A stretch of DNA of 64,000 nucleotides from Equus caballus. Taxonomy: Eukaryota; Chordata; Mammalia; Perissodactyla; Equidae. Position numbers and translations under genes: made by a program. The notes beneath the pieces are model-generated. The model saw only the letters and a program-made list of their open reading frames with translations. It was not told the DNA's origin and searched no databases. The stretch spans positions 13,499,001 through 13,563,000 of the forward strand of contig NC_091695.1 of the NCBI RefSeq assembly GCF_041296265.1. Direction: 5' to 3'. Shown here piece by piece: positions 13,051 to 24,908 of the stretch (position 1 is the stretch's first letter; each line of letters opens with the position of its first letter).

Positions 13051-13639
13051 AATATTTCCATTAAAAGTACTTTTTGAAGGCTCTTCTCCTACTGTTCTAA
13101 ACTTTTTCCATACATAGTTTTTTTTTCTCTTTTAAAATAAAACTTCATTCTAGCTATAGTGCTGGGTATAAAGAGGGTTCAAGATATGGCTGTTGATCTG
13201 TTTCATACCCACAATCAGGGCAATGTTATGACTTGTGGGCCTTTGGTACATTTGTCCTCATGGATCCTTTCCTCCACAAAAATATTAAAAATTCTGTTTT
13301 ATGACTGCATTGGTATAAAGATGACTATACTCCAAGTCTAACTTGGGCTATATTCATTTTGTCTTATTTTAAAAGATATTAACACATTTCAAGGTCTCCT
13401 AAAACTATCATATGCTCTGTGCACCATGCCTACTGTGCCCTAATGGATATGTCAGCCCTGCCCACAACATGGGGGATCCTGAATGAAATTGATCCAGCCA
13501 GGATAATTGACTGTCCCAAGTGTAATCAACTAGGGGAGGGAATAAATCTATACAAAATATCACTAGATTTTTTTGCCTAAATATTCTATTCACAAGATTT
13601 ATTACTCTCCAGTTTTCATTAATTGCCCCCAGAGTTTTT

Positions 13640-14532
13640 TCATGGCATTTTCATTTCTGCATTTCTGAGGGTGTAGATCAAAGGATTCAACAAAGGAGTT
13701 ACTATGGTGCAAAACACAGTCACAGCTTTGTCAGTGGGAAGGAATTCATGGGTCTTAGGTACAGGAATGAACAAGGTGCAAAGAATAAGATGACAACAGT
13801 GACATGAGAGGCACAGGTAGATAAGGCTTTGCGATGACCTTCGGAGCTATGAGTCCTCAGAGAGCGTAGGATGATGACATAGGAAACAACCAGCATAGAA
13901 AAAATGAGCAAACAGAGTGACACGCTGTTTGCAGCAATCAGAGGCCCCAAAGTGTGAGTGTCTGTGCAGGCCAGTCCCAAAAGAGGTATTAAATCACACA
14001 TAAAATGGTCAATGACATTGGGGCCACAGAATGGTAACTGGACCGTGAACAAAATCTGGATCCCTCCATGAAGAAACCCTAAAACCCCAGCCATTCCTGC
14101 CAGGGAATCACACACAGGTCTTCTCATGATGCTCATATAGTGCAAAGGCTTACAGATGACTACATAGTGGTCATAGGCCATGACAATTAACAATACAATC
14201 TCAGTTCCAGCAAAGAAATGTTCAGCAAAGAGCTGAGTCATGCAGCCACTGAAGGATATGGTGTTCTTTTCAGAGATCAAATCAAAGATCATTTTGGGTG
14301 CTATGGAAGAAGAATAGAAACAATCTATAATGGGCAAACAGAACAGAAAAATGTACATGGGAGAACCCAGGGCTGGGCTGATATACATGATGATCAAAAT
14401 GAGCAGGTCACCTGATAATGTGATCAAGTAGGTGATTAAAAACACAGCAAATAAGAGTTTCCACAGTTCTGGATTCTGGGTCAATCCCAGCAGGATGAAT
14501 TCTGTTACATTTTTTCTTTTCCATTGATTCAT
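13640..14532 (-). pseudogene. Nearly intact OR4C-family olfactory receptor pseudogene
   Basis: Odorant-receptor GPCR. From MNQWKRKNVTEF (ATG at 14,532) one frame stays open for about 270 codons through TM1 to TM6: GD in TM1 in place of [39 protein letters not shown] and [13 protein letters not shown]. The frame then breaks in the third extracellular loop near 13,725-13,735, and the displaced frame carries the rest: [28 protein letters not shown], ending at 13,640. A further one-base loss near 13,645 probably shortened the tail, because the third frame continues with a normal MKKLWG ending. As read, the protein would lack TM7, so a working receptor is unlikely. The DRY arginine is His, which occurs in some real ORs. 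A minus-strand splice acceptor sits 26 bases upstream. Very few lesions suggest recent inactivation; a sequencing error or segregating allele remains possible. Confidence 0.85.
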
Positions 14533-14556
14533 CTTGGGTTGTGAGCACACGATCCA

Positions 14557-14572
14557 TCTGGAAAGATAACAG
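14557..14572 (-). promoter_or_regulatory. Splice acceptor before the 14 kb OR locus
   Basis: On the minus strand a pyrimidine tract (ttatctttccag) ends in AG at 14,559-14,558, 26 bases before the likely ATG. The position and spacing match the intact OR at 37 kb, so the splice site seems to have survived the loss of the reading frame. Confidence 0.5.
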
Positions 14573-14574
14573 TA

Positions 14575-15525
14575 TTTCTGAGTGATAGTTTTAATTTAGT
14601 TTAAAATATTCAATAATCTCTTTAGTTCTCGTCTTTCAGATTGATGGAGCCACACCTTCCACTCACCTCTGGCATTTTGCAGATAGTTGTAAAGAAGGAC
14701 GGAAGGAGGTTAATTTTTTCCTTATTTGTATTAATTAAATAGTGACAATACCTTGCAAACACCAGAATACAAGCAGGGTGTTATTACGAATGTTTGACTT
14801 CCAAACTTTCTGGCTGTAAAAGTCTTGCAGATGGCTATATTTCAATTTCGGGGACAAATTTGATCCATAATAATTATTTTGAAGTTATACTTTTCTATTG
14901 GCATGAATATTTATAGGTATATGAAGACAATATTCTTTTAAATGTCTTCTGTGTATTAGATATAAAAGTACCAAGCCTGTCTGTATCTATATCAGCTGTG
15001 TCCTAAGAGCCGTTATTCTTTTCTGTCATGTAAATTTCCATGGACACACAGATAAACACAGCTGCAGATGGAGTTTTTTCCATTCAAAATACCAAGGAAC
15101 TATCTTTATAAGCGCTCTGTGAGCAGTATTCACTCAACAGCCCCAGATGTTGTGTGCAGCTAGACATGACTCTTTGATGCTCACTCCTTCCACATCTTTG
15201 AATGTGGACATGTAAATGGTGCAAATTTCCTTGAAACTTTCTCAATATTTCTCAAGTGAATTTTCTGTGCAGTTGATCTTTCATGGAATATAGAAAGATG
15301 CTCTGGATTAGATATATTATTCTACTCACCTTTTACAATTGGAATTAAATGAGTCATGAAGTCACCCTGAGTTTCCTATTGACAATACAAGAATGTTAGG
15401 GTCATCTAAAATGATACAATCTTACTTTTTGGCATAAGTTAAAACAATTAAGATGAACTTGAAATCTAATTTCTAACTGGTGGAAATATTGAATGTATAC
15501 AAGAATATATGTATATGTGTGTATA

Positions 15526-15564
<39 letters not shown>

Positions 15565-16051
15565 ATTTGAAAGGATCTGTACCTAGTCTTTCAAGAGTGA
15601 GTGTATGTTGTTGTTGCAAAAGATCATAAGATATTCTATTCCTCTCCCCTTATTTTTCTTTTTTCTCCAATCCCTGCCAAAAAACATAAGTACATATTTT
15701 TCCTCAAAAGTTTGTGAACACAGAATTCAGCATTGTGATCTCTCATCTTCAATAACGGTGAGGAAAGCTGTCTTTAGTTTTCAAGAAAGCTCAGTCTCTG
15801 AGTTGTTTCTTCTCTAGCAATGGCTCCAATAGATGGTGACTATGTTGTTGGTCATTTTTAATAGATTTAATTCACAAATTCTAAATTCGTTGTGGCAATG
15901 TGGAAGTCCTGAAAGGGGGAAATAATTTCAAAGCATTACAAACATAAATCTAAAGAATCAATCTCCTTAATGAGACATAAATCTTACCTTCCATGTTGTA
16001 AAATGACTGTAGTTCTCAACAGTGTCTTGCCTGGCAACCTCACAGATAAAG
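14575..16051. other. Unique sequence with a TG/TA microsatellite
   Basis: No gene or repeat is recognisable apart from the alternating purine-pyrimidine tract at 15,505-15,566. This would contain the 5' noncoding part of the minus-strand OR at 14 kb; I could not identify its upstream exon or promoter. Confidence 0.4.
15505..15566. repeat. (TA/TG)n microsatellite
   Basis: Mixed tatatgtatatg units followed by about 16 TG units. Confidence 0.9.
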
Positions 16052-16063
16052 TTTTCTATTAAT

Positions 16064-16280
16064 TATTTTTAAAGGTTTTATTTTTCCTTTTTCTCCCAAA
16101 GCCCCCTGGTACATAGTTGTGTATTTTTAGTTGTGGGTCCTTCTAGTTGTGGCATGTTGGATGCCGTCTCAGCATGGCTTGATGAGTGGGGCCATGTCTG
16201 CTCCCAGGATTTGAACTGCCACAACCCTGTGCCACGGAAGTGGAGTGCATGAACTTAACCACTCCTCCATGGGGCCCGGA
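16064..16280 (-). mobile_element. ERE1-type SINE
   Basis: Reverse copy: ggttttatttttcc, ccctggtacatagttgtgta, gcatggcttgatgagtgggg, ending in atggggcccgg. Target-site duplication ttttctattaat (16,052) and ttttctattgat (16,285). Moderately diverged. Confidence 0.88.
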
Positions 16281-16299
16281 CCCATTTTCTATTGATATT

Positions 16300-18050
16300 T
16301 TGCCGTCATTGTGTCCAAATTCATTTTTAGAGAAAAAGATTAACCTTCAATTCACAGAATACAACTACAGAAACTATTTCAATGAAAATAACTTGGCTAA
16401 ATTAAGTTAATCAGATTAAAATTTTAGGGAAAGATGTATCACTGACCTTGATCTAGTAGATTGTGGATTCCTCAGTTTTCATATTGAACCCAGTCATTTC
16501 TTTCTTCATCTCAGGGCATATGCCCCCCAGCTGCAAATAGACTCCAAGAGCTATCAAGTGAGACACTGAAATTTTTATCTCCCTAGATAACTCTCCCAAT
16601 CTTGAACATTTTAGTTTATTTTGGTTCACATTTGTTGCTCTGGATTTTCTCAAAAAATGACCTCTTTTATTAAAGAAACTTTGATAGCTCTAAGATTTAA
16701 TGTCTACTCACTTTCTTGGCTTCCTATGAAGGTATAAATACATCTTCCAAATATATCTAGTTTTTCAGATGTCTTAGAACTATATCCAATCCAAATTAAA
16801 AACAGTGGGAACAGTGAAAAATTATTCAAATCAGGAAAAGTTAGTGTATGGAACTACAAAATGTATACAAAAATCAAATCCACTTGTTTAGACACTGTTT
16901 TCTTAAATCAATTCTGCCACATTTTTGTTTCCAAAAATGTTCATGAGCAATGTGGAGAGAATTCATTTTATTCCTGATTTAAGCCCTCCTTCTAACCCAG
17001 TGAGCAATGTATCCCAAACAAATCTTCAGCTTGTTGGTACCTGACTCTCTTGCTGTCATTTACTTAACGTTCCTTCTTTGTGATTTTCTTCATTGACTCT
17101 AGAGAAATGTTTAAATACACTTTCATGAAGTACAGGATTTGGTAATGCATTGATCTCAAAAGTCCTCAGGAGATTAGTAATTGGCTCTGTTGGAGTGGCC
17201 TTTGCTGAATGGCCAGCCAACGTCTTTCATTTACTCCCAAGTGGCACCAGAAACATCATTAGAGGCCAGTTTTAGAAATGCAGTTGAGCTTTGGTTAAAC
17301 CTATTTCTTTGGCTATAGTATAGGATGAGATTTGGGTAAAGCGAGTTGGAAAGCTTCATTATAGCGCTTTACTGCTCATTTTGTGGTAGGAAACCCCAGC
17401 ATAGATTATGGAGTGGATTTAGGTCTAAGCAAGGGTTTCATAGAATGGATTTCTCTCTGAAAACATGACTGTTCTAAGTGATATGTTTGCCCTGAGAATG
17501 GAAATGCTAGTCTTCAAAGTTATGTGCCAGCTTACCCTGGAAAACTAAGGAAAGTTAGACGGCAGGATTTGTAGCTACCAATGGTGGAGTAATTTAAAAG
17601 TAATAAACATATAAACTTCCTTTGGGGTGAGTTCTTAGATGACAGATCCTCAGGATGTATTCAGGGGAATATAGCTTTTCTCTCTACTCCACAGAGAGAG
17701 AAATTCATGAGGACTTACAGTAAAGTACCACACTTTCACACAGTAGATATTGAGAAAAATCACTCAGCTGAGCACGCATGTGTAAAGACATCCAGAGGTA
17801 GAGAATAGAAACGTTAGAGAAAGGATGCTCCACTACAATCTTCTCTCCCTCAGCTTCTGAGGTGATAAAGAATTGGGTGGAACCCTGCAAAGAATCACTT
17901 TCCTTTTTATAATCCATCACCTTTAAACAGAATTCACATGCTTCTGAAGTCCAGAACCAGAAAGGGAAGCCATGCCTTAAGCTCTATCCTAATAGTTAAC
18001 AATTTGCTGCTTTGTTTGCTGCCAACCTCACTCACAGTCTTTCCCTCTCC
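16300..18050. other. No recognisable feature
   Basis: Unique-looking, AT-rich sequence. Open frames are short and unconvincing, and I see no gene or known repeat. Confidence 0.4.
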
Positions 18051-18107
18051 AATGGTAGTTTTTCTTAATTGTGATAAAATATACATAACATAAAAGTTAC
18101 CATTTTA

Positions 18108-18330
18108 GGGGCTGGCCCTGTGGCCGAGTGGTTAAGTTCGCGCGCTCCGCTGCAGGCGGCCCAGTGTTTTGTTGGTTCGAATCCTGGGCACAGACATGGC
18201 ACTGCTCATCAAACCACGCTGAGGCAACGTCCCACATGCCACAACTAGAAGCACCCACAACGAAATATACAACTATGTACCGGAGGGCTTTGGGGAGAAA
18301 AAGGAGAAAAATAAAAAAAACTTTAAAAAA
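18108..18330 (+). mobile_element. ERE1-type SINE, young-looking
   Basis: Full copy with well-preserved A box (tggccgagtggttaag) and B box (ggttcgaatcc), a close match to the family pattern, an A-rich tail, and a perfect 16-base target-site duplication (aaaagttaccatttta at 18,092 and 18,331). It is inserted into the 3' UTR of the old L1. Confidence 0.95.
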
Positions 18331-19878
18331 AAAAGTTACCATTTTAACCATTTTTAAGTGTACAGTTCAGTGGCATGAAGTACATTCAAATTGTTGTGCA
18401 AACATCACCACCAATCATCTCCAGAATTTTTTCATCTTCCCATATTGAAACTCCAGATCCATGAAATAATTATCCCTCATTCCCCCTTCATCCATCCTCT
18501 GAAAACCAGTATTTTACTCTCTGCTTCTATGAGTGTGTTGATTTTATGTACCTCACATAAGTGGGATTATACAATATTTTTCCTTCTATCACTGACTTAT
18601 TGCACTTTGAATAATGACTTCAAGTTTCATCCATGTTGTCATGAATGGCAGGATTTCCTTCGTTTTGAAGGCTGAATAATATTCCCTGTATGTATAGGCC
18701 ACGTTTTTCTTTTAAATCCATGCCCCCCTTGATGGAAATTTAGGTTGTTGCCACATCTTTGCTATTGTTAGTAATGCTGAAATGAACATAGGAGTGAAGA
18801 TACTTACTTGAGATCCCGATTTCAATTCTTTTTAGTAAATACCCAGAAGTGAGATTTCTGGATCATATGCTAGTTCTATTTTTTAATTTTTTGAGAAACC
18901 TCTATGCTGTTTTCCATAGGGCTGTACCAATTTACACTCCCACCAATGTTGCGCAAATGTTCCCTTTTCTCCACATCCTCACCCACACTTCTTATTGCTT
19001 GGCTTTTCAATAATAGCCATTCTAACAAGTGTGAGGTGATATCTTATTGTGTTTGTGATGTGTATTTCCTTGATGATTAATGATGTTGATCTACTTATTG
19101 GCCATTTGTATGCCTTCTTTGGAGAAATTTCTGTTCAAGTCCTTTGCCCAATTTTCTTTTAATTGGGCTACTTTGCTGTTGAGTTGTACTAGTTATTTAT
19201 TGATTTTAGATATTAACCCCGCATCAAATATACAGTTTTCAAATATTTTCTAACATTTTATAGATCAACTTTTCACTCTTCTTTCCTTTGTTGTACAGAA
19301 GCTTTTTAGTTTGATGTAGTCCAATTCATCTATTTTTAATTTTGTTGCTTGTGCTTTTAGCGTCATATCCAAGAAATCATTGATCAGTCCAACGTCAGGA
19401 AGGTTTCCTGCTAAGTTTTCTTCTAAGACTTTTATAGTTTCAGGTTTTATGTTTACGTTTTTATCCTACTTGAGTAGATTTTTGTGTACGGTGTAAGATA
19501 AGGGTCCAATTTCATTCTCATCTGTGCGGATACTCAGTTCCAAGCACCTTTTATTGAAGAGTTTATCCTTTCCCAATTGTATATTCTTGGCACCCTTGTC
19601 AAAGATCTGTTGAAAAGGTATATATATTTACACATATGCATGGTTTTATTGCTGGGTTATCTATTCTGTTCCATTATTCATATGTCTGTCTTTATGCCAG
19701 TACCAGACTGTCTTAGTTACTGTAGCTTTGTAATATAGTTTGAAATCAGGAAGTGGAATGCTTTCAGCATTCTTCTTTCTTACAATTGCTTTGGCTATTA
19801 GGCATCTTTTGTTGTTTCATCTGAATTTTAGGATTATTTTTCTGGTTCTGTGAAAAATGCCATTGAGATATTGATGTG

Positions 19879-20117
19879 AGGGGCCAGCCTGGGGTCACAG
19901 CAGTTAACTTCTCACTTTCTGTTTCATCCCGGGTGCGGACATGGCACTGCTTGGCAAGCCATGCTGTGGTAGGCGTCTCACATATAAAGTAGAGGAAAAT
20001 GGGCACGGATGTTAGCTCAGGGCCAGTCTTCCTCATCAAAAAGAGGATGATTGGCGGCAGATGTTAGCTCAGGGCTAATCTTCCTCAAAAATTAATAAAA
20101 TAAAATTAAATTAAAAA
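19879..20117 (+). mobile_element. ERE2-type SINE
   Basis: ggggccagcctggggtcaca head, acatggcactgcttggcaag, acatataaagtagagg, two ttagctcagggc units, and an A-rich tail. Perfect target-site duplication agatattgatgtg (19,866 and 20,118). It sits inside the old L1 ORF2. Confidence 0.93.
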
Positions 20118-22530
20118 AGATATTGATGTGGATTGCAATGACTATACATTTCATTGAGTAGCATGGACATCTTGACATTATTGAGTCTTACAATCCATGG
20201 ACATGGGATATCTTTGCATTTGTTTGCATCCCTTTTGCTTTCACCAATGCTTTGTACTTTTCAGTTTGCTAGTCTTTTATCTTTTTAGTTGTTTATTTCT
20301 AAGTAGTTTATTCTTTTTGAGGCTATTGTAAATTGGGATTTTTTCTAAATTTACTTTTTGGATAGTATGTTATTAGTGCATAAAAATGCAAATAACTTTT
20401 GTATGTTGATTTTGTATCCTGTTATTTTACTGAGTTTATTAGGGCGAGCAAATAATAGATAATAGATGATCTGAACAAAAATCCCAATTTGCTCATTAGG
20501 TGAGGGAGTTCCTTGGTGATTTACACAAATAAGATTATGTCATCTGAAAACCATAATACCTTTACTTCTTACTTTCTGACTTGGATACCTTTTATTGCTT
20601 TTGTTTGCCTAATTGTTCTGGCTAGAACTTTCAGTACTATTTCGAACGTAAATGGTGAGAGTGTGAATCGTTCCTTGTTCCCAATCTTAGAGGCAAAGCT
20701 TCACTTGTTCATTCATTGAGTTGTTGAAGAAAGAAGTTGTTCAGTTGTTGACTATGATGTCTGTGGGCTTGTTTCACATGGCCTTTATTATGTTGAGGTA
20801 ATTTCCTTCTAATCCTAGTTTGTTAAGAGTTTTTATTGTGGCAAGGTATTGGATGTTTTCAGATGATTTTTACACATCTATTGATAAGATCATATGACTT
20901 TTATCCTTCATCCTGTTAATGTGGTGTATCACATTTATTGATTTTTGTATGTTGAACTATGCCTCCCAGGAATAAACCCCACTTGGCTTCGGCGTGTGAT
21001 CCTTTTAACATGCTGTTGAATTCACTTTGCTAGTACTTTGTTGAGTATTTTTGCATTTGTATCGTGCAGTGATTTTGGCCTGTGGTTTTCTTTTCTTGTG
21101 GTGCCTTTATTTGGCTTTGGTAACAGAGTAATGCTGGCCTTGTGAAACAAATTTAGAAGTGTTCTTTCCTCTTTAATTTTTTGTAAGAGTTTGAGAAAGA
21201 CAGACATTAATTCTTCTTTAAATTTTTGGTAGAATTCACCAGTGAAGCCATCTGGTCTTGAACTTTTCTTTCCTGAGAGGGTTTTGATTATTGATTCAAT
21301 TTCCTTGCTCATTATTGGTCTATTCAGATTATCTATTTCTTCATGATTCAAATTTGGTAGGTATATATTTCTAGGAATTTATTCATTTCATCTAGGTTAT
21401 CCAATTTGTGGGCATAAAATTGTTCATAGTAGTCTCTTATAGTATTTCTATTTTTGTGGCATGAGGTGTAAGGTCTTGTCTTACATTTCTGATTTTGAGT
21501 TTTCCTCTCTTTTTCCTCAGTCTAGCTAAAGTTTGCCAATTCTGATTATCTTTTCAAATAGCCAACTCTTAGTTTCACTGATTTTTTTCTACTGTTGTTC
21601 TAGTCTCTATTTCATTTATTTCTGTTCTACTTTCATTATTCCTTCCTTTGCTAACTTTGGGTTTAGTCATTCTTTTTTTCTCATTTTTCGAGGTATAATA
21701 TTAGCTTTATTTGAGATATTTCTTTTTTTTAGTGTAGGTATTTATTTCTATAAACTTACCTCTTAATATTACTCTCACCACTTCCCATAGGTTTTGGTAT
21801 GTTATGTTTTAATATTTCTTTGTTTTGAGATATTTTCTGATTCTCCCTTTTATTTCTTCTTTGATCTATTGGTTTTACCTGAGTGTGTTATTTAATTTCC
21901 AAGTATTTATGAATTTTCCAGTTTTACTTCTGCTCTTGATTTTTGGTTTCTATCTATTTTGTTCAGAAAGATACTTTGCATGATTTCAATCTTCTTAATT
22001 TTTTAAGACAAGTTTTGTGGGCTAAGATATGATCTAACTTGTGTAATCTTCTATGTGCACTTGAGAAGAATATATATTCTGTGCTAATGGATGGAATGTT
22101 TTGTATATATCTGTTAGGTCCATTTGGTCTATAATGTTGTTCAAGACCATTTTGTTCTTATTGATTTTCTGTCTGGATGTTCTATCTATCAGGAAAATGA
22201 AGTATTGAAGTTTCCTATTACTATTATCGCATTGTTTTCTATTTCTGCATTCAGATCTAATAATATGTGCTTAATATATTTAAGTGTTCCAGTGTTGGAT
22301 GCATGTATATTTCTAATTATTATTTCTTCCTTTTGAACTGACCCTTTTATCATTATGCAAAGTTTTCCATTGTCTCTTGTGAAAGTTTTGTCTTAAAGTC
22401 TGTTTTGCCTGTCATAAGCATGGACACCCTTTCTCTATTTTCATTACCATTTGCATGAAATATCTTTTTTCATCACTTTGCTTTGAACCTATGTGTGTTC
22501 TTAAGCCTTAGGTGAGTATCTTGTATATAG

Positions 22531-22974
22531 TGATGATATAAGCAAAAGACTAACACTGGAGTAAGCATCAACTCCACCTTGTTCCATTATCCTCCATGGA
22601 AAAGTGCACCAGTCAAAAATAAAATGGATCAGCATAGATGTGTAGGTCATCTCACTACTGAGGGAGCCCTGAACAAGAAGATTCCTGCAGTTTTATGGAG
22701 CCAGACACCTCATATAGAAAACCTAAGAGTATAAACAACTATTATACATAAGAAGTGAATTTAGCAAGTATAGTGGATAAACACATAACCTTGGCCAGCA
22801 ACCCAACTTTCACTCTCGATCCAAACAATGAAACAGAACCTCAAATATAATTCTTCCTAATTTCCTCCTCCAACCTATCAGCTCCTAGAAATATGAACCT
22901 GCCTCTACTTCTCATATAGTCTTTCAACTGATATTACAATCCTGGTGCAAGAACAGTAGAACTTAAGGAAAAAA
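22531..22974. other. No recognisable feature
   Basis: Sequence between the antisense L1 and a MIR relic. I see no gene or named repeat. Confidence 0.35.
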
Positions 22975-23155
22975 GTATAGCATTTGAAACGAGCAAACAC
23001 TGGGTTTGAATTTGGATTTTGGCTCAGCCATTAAATTGGTATCTGCTTCGTTAGCTCTAAAGTGGGGCCAATAATATATGCTTTCAGAGTTACAGTTGTG
23101 ATCATCAAAAACTGAAACCATATATTCTAACATATAGTGCTCAGTAGGACGAGGT
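22975..23155 (+). repeat. MIR SINE relic
   Basis: cactgggtttgaatttggat, ggctcagccattaaattgg and gctctaaagtggggccaata fit the MIR core in sense. Confidence 0.5.
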
Positions 23156-24908
23156 CAGTGGTATAAGGACTTTCAAAAATTCTCTCCTCCACTAAAGCAA
23201 TAAGAATACTGAAAAAATTGTCAGAATCAACATTTTCAGAGTTCTGAAAGGTTCCCAAAGTCTTGTAACATTTCAAGGAGTTCGTATTCAAGGAGAATCA
23301 CTAAATCTCAGTAACAACAGTAAGGTTTGCAACATTCAACTTGACCTATTTCCATGTCCCCTCCCCAGCTCCTCAGTAACCTTACTGTTACAGCCTGCAA
23401 TCATAGTGAAAACCAGCATCCCTTAAGCTGCTGGAGGGGGCAAAATGGAATTGAAGATCCTCTAAAGCCCTTTTCTCAGAAAAGTATCATTACTTGGCCT
23501 GTCTGTCAGTTTATTGGAAGACGTAACTCACAAGACGCTCTTTGTTTTGACTTGGAGCCTCTTCCTGGGGGAATATGTTAAAAACAAAGAGAGGTAACTC
23601 TTGAACATGGTGGCAGCCTTAGGTAGTGGATAATAGTTGGAGCAAACAAAAGACTAAGATACCACAAGGAGATTTGAAATTATATGATACTATGACATAT
23701 TTCTGGGAATTAGAAAGGTATGTTTATGAGTAGAGCTGTGCATATGCCCAGACTGTGTGCACATTCAGGAAAGACTACACTTTCACCTCTGGCTCACCCT
23801 GACACTCTGTGGAAGTAATAAATAAAGACTAAATTAAACTTGTAAACTATGTGGCTGAGAGATGAAGGTATGACTCAATATGGACATAACACGCTTTGGC
23901 AAAGATTGGAAGACTTATTGGTTCTAGGAATCTAAGAACATTATTTAAGATGAATGCAAACAAGAAGCGGATTCTTTGAAAAGATCACTAAAGTGAGAAA
24001 ACTAGCTAAATTGACTAAAAAGCAAGGCAGAAGACTCAGTTTACTAAAATCAGGAATGAAAGAGGGGATATTGCTACCAACCTTACAGGAATAAAAAAAA
24101 GACTATGAGGGGATATTATGAACAGTTATATGCCAACAATTTATATAGCTTTGATGAAATGGACAAATTATTAGGAAAACACAAAATACTGAAACTGCCT
24201 CAAGTGAAATATAACAAGAGATTGAAATAGTAACAAAAAAATAAAACTTCCTGCAAACGAAACCTCAGAGGAGATGGCTTCACTGGTGAATTTTATCAAA
24301 CATTTAACACAACTTCTTCACAAACTCTTCCAAAAAATAGAAGAGGAGGGAAAACTTCCCAACACATTCTATAAGACCAGTATAACTCTGCTATCAAAAC
24401 TAGACAGGGTCTGGCCCCATGGCTAGGTGGTTAAGTTTCCATACCACTTTGAGAGCCCAAGGTTTTGCTGGCTAAGATCCTGGGCGTGGAGATGGCATTG
24501 CTCATCAAGCCATGCTGAGGCATCATCCCACATAGCACAACCAGAGGCACTTACAACTAGAATATACAAATGTGTACTGGTAGGCTTTGGGGATAAGAAT
24601 AACAAGCAGAAGGAGACGGAGAAGATTGGCAACAGATGTTAGCTCAGGTGCCGATATTCTTCTAAAAAGCAAAAAAAATAAAAAACCGAGCTAGACAAAG
24701 ACATCATGAGAAAAGAGCTACAGTCTACATCTCTTATGAATATAGACACAAAAATCCCCAACAGAATACTAACAATCTTAAGCTAGTAGTCTATGGAAAG
24801 GATTATGTAGCAAAAGCAACTGAGATTTATCCCAGGAATGCAATGTTGGTTCAATATATGAAAATCAATCAATATAACAAGCCATATTAATAGAAGAAAG
24901 GACATAGT
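23156..24908 (+). mobile_element. Old L1 LINE, sense, 3' end missing
   Basis: From about 23,930 the sequence follows L1 ORF2 in sense: ctagctaaattgactaaaaa, atgccaacaatttatatagc, gatggcttcactggtgaatt (the GFTGEFYQ block) and ccaggaatgcaatgttggtt, ending abruptly at about 24,908 inside the RT domain. The preceding 23,156-23,930, with GC-richer text such as ggagcctcttcctgggg, may be its 5' part, but this is weakly supported. It is interrupted by the SINE at 24,408-24,690. Frames are broken. Confidence 0.7.
24408..24690 (+). mobile_element. ERE-type SINE with extended tail
   Basis: The head is ERE1-like (ctggccccatggctaggtgg, ctcatcaagccatgctgagg), but after ggctttggggataag it continues with gattggcaacagatgttagc and tcaggtgcc, a tail otherwise typical of the ERE2-type copies here. 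Flanking ctagaca marks the insertion site within L1 ORF2 (24,400 and 24,691). Confidence 0.85.

Larger units (their letters stand above)
18052..22530 (-). mobile_element. Old L1 LINE, 5'-truncated, with two SINE insertions
   Basis: Reads L1 3' UTR to ORF2 in reverse. The 3' part is marked by aacatcaccaccaatcatct and tttacactcccaccaatgtt. ORF2 reverse-transcriptase residues are clearest at 21,351-21,022: SRPDGFTGEFYQKFKEEL and HRPKSLHDTNAKILNKVL. The endonuclease end fades near 22,500. Frames are broken throughout, so this is an old L1M-type copy. It is interrupted by SINEs at 18,108-18,330 and 19,879-20,117. Confidence 0.85.

Noticed and set aside
18128-18448. 106-codon open frame (+), and similar frames at 24,427-24,642 (+) and 42,125-41,847 (-), sharing a MVKF...SWA.TWHCSS..AEA.SH pattern
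   Set aside because: All three are translations of ERE1-type SINEs in the same frame; the recurrence comes from the repeat, not from a protein family.
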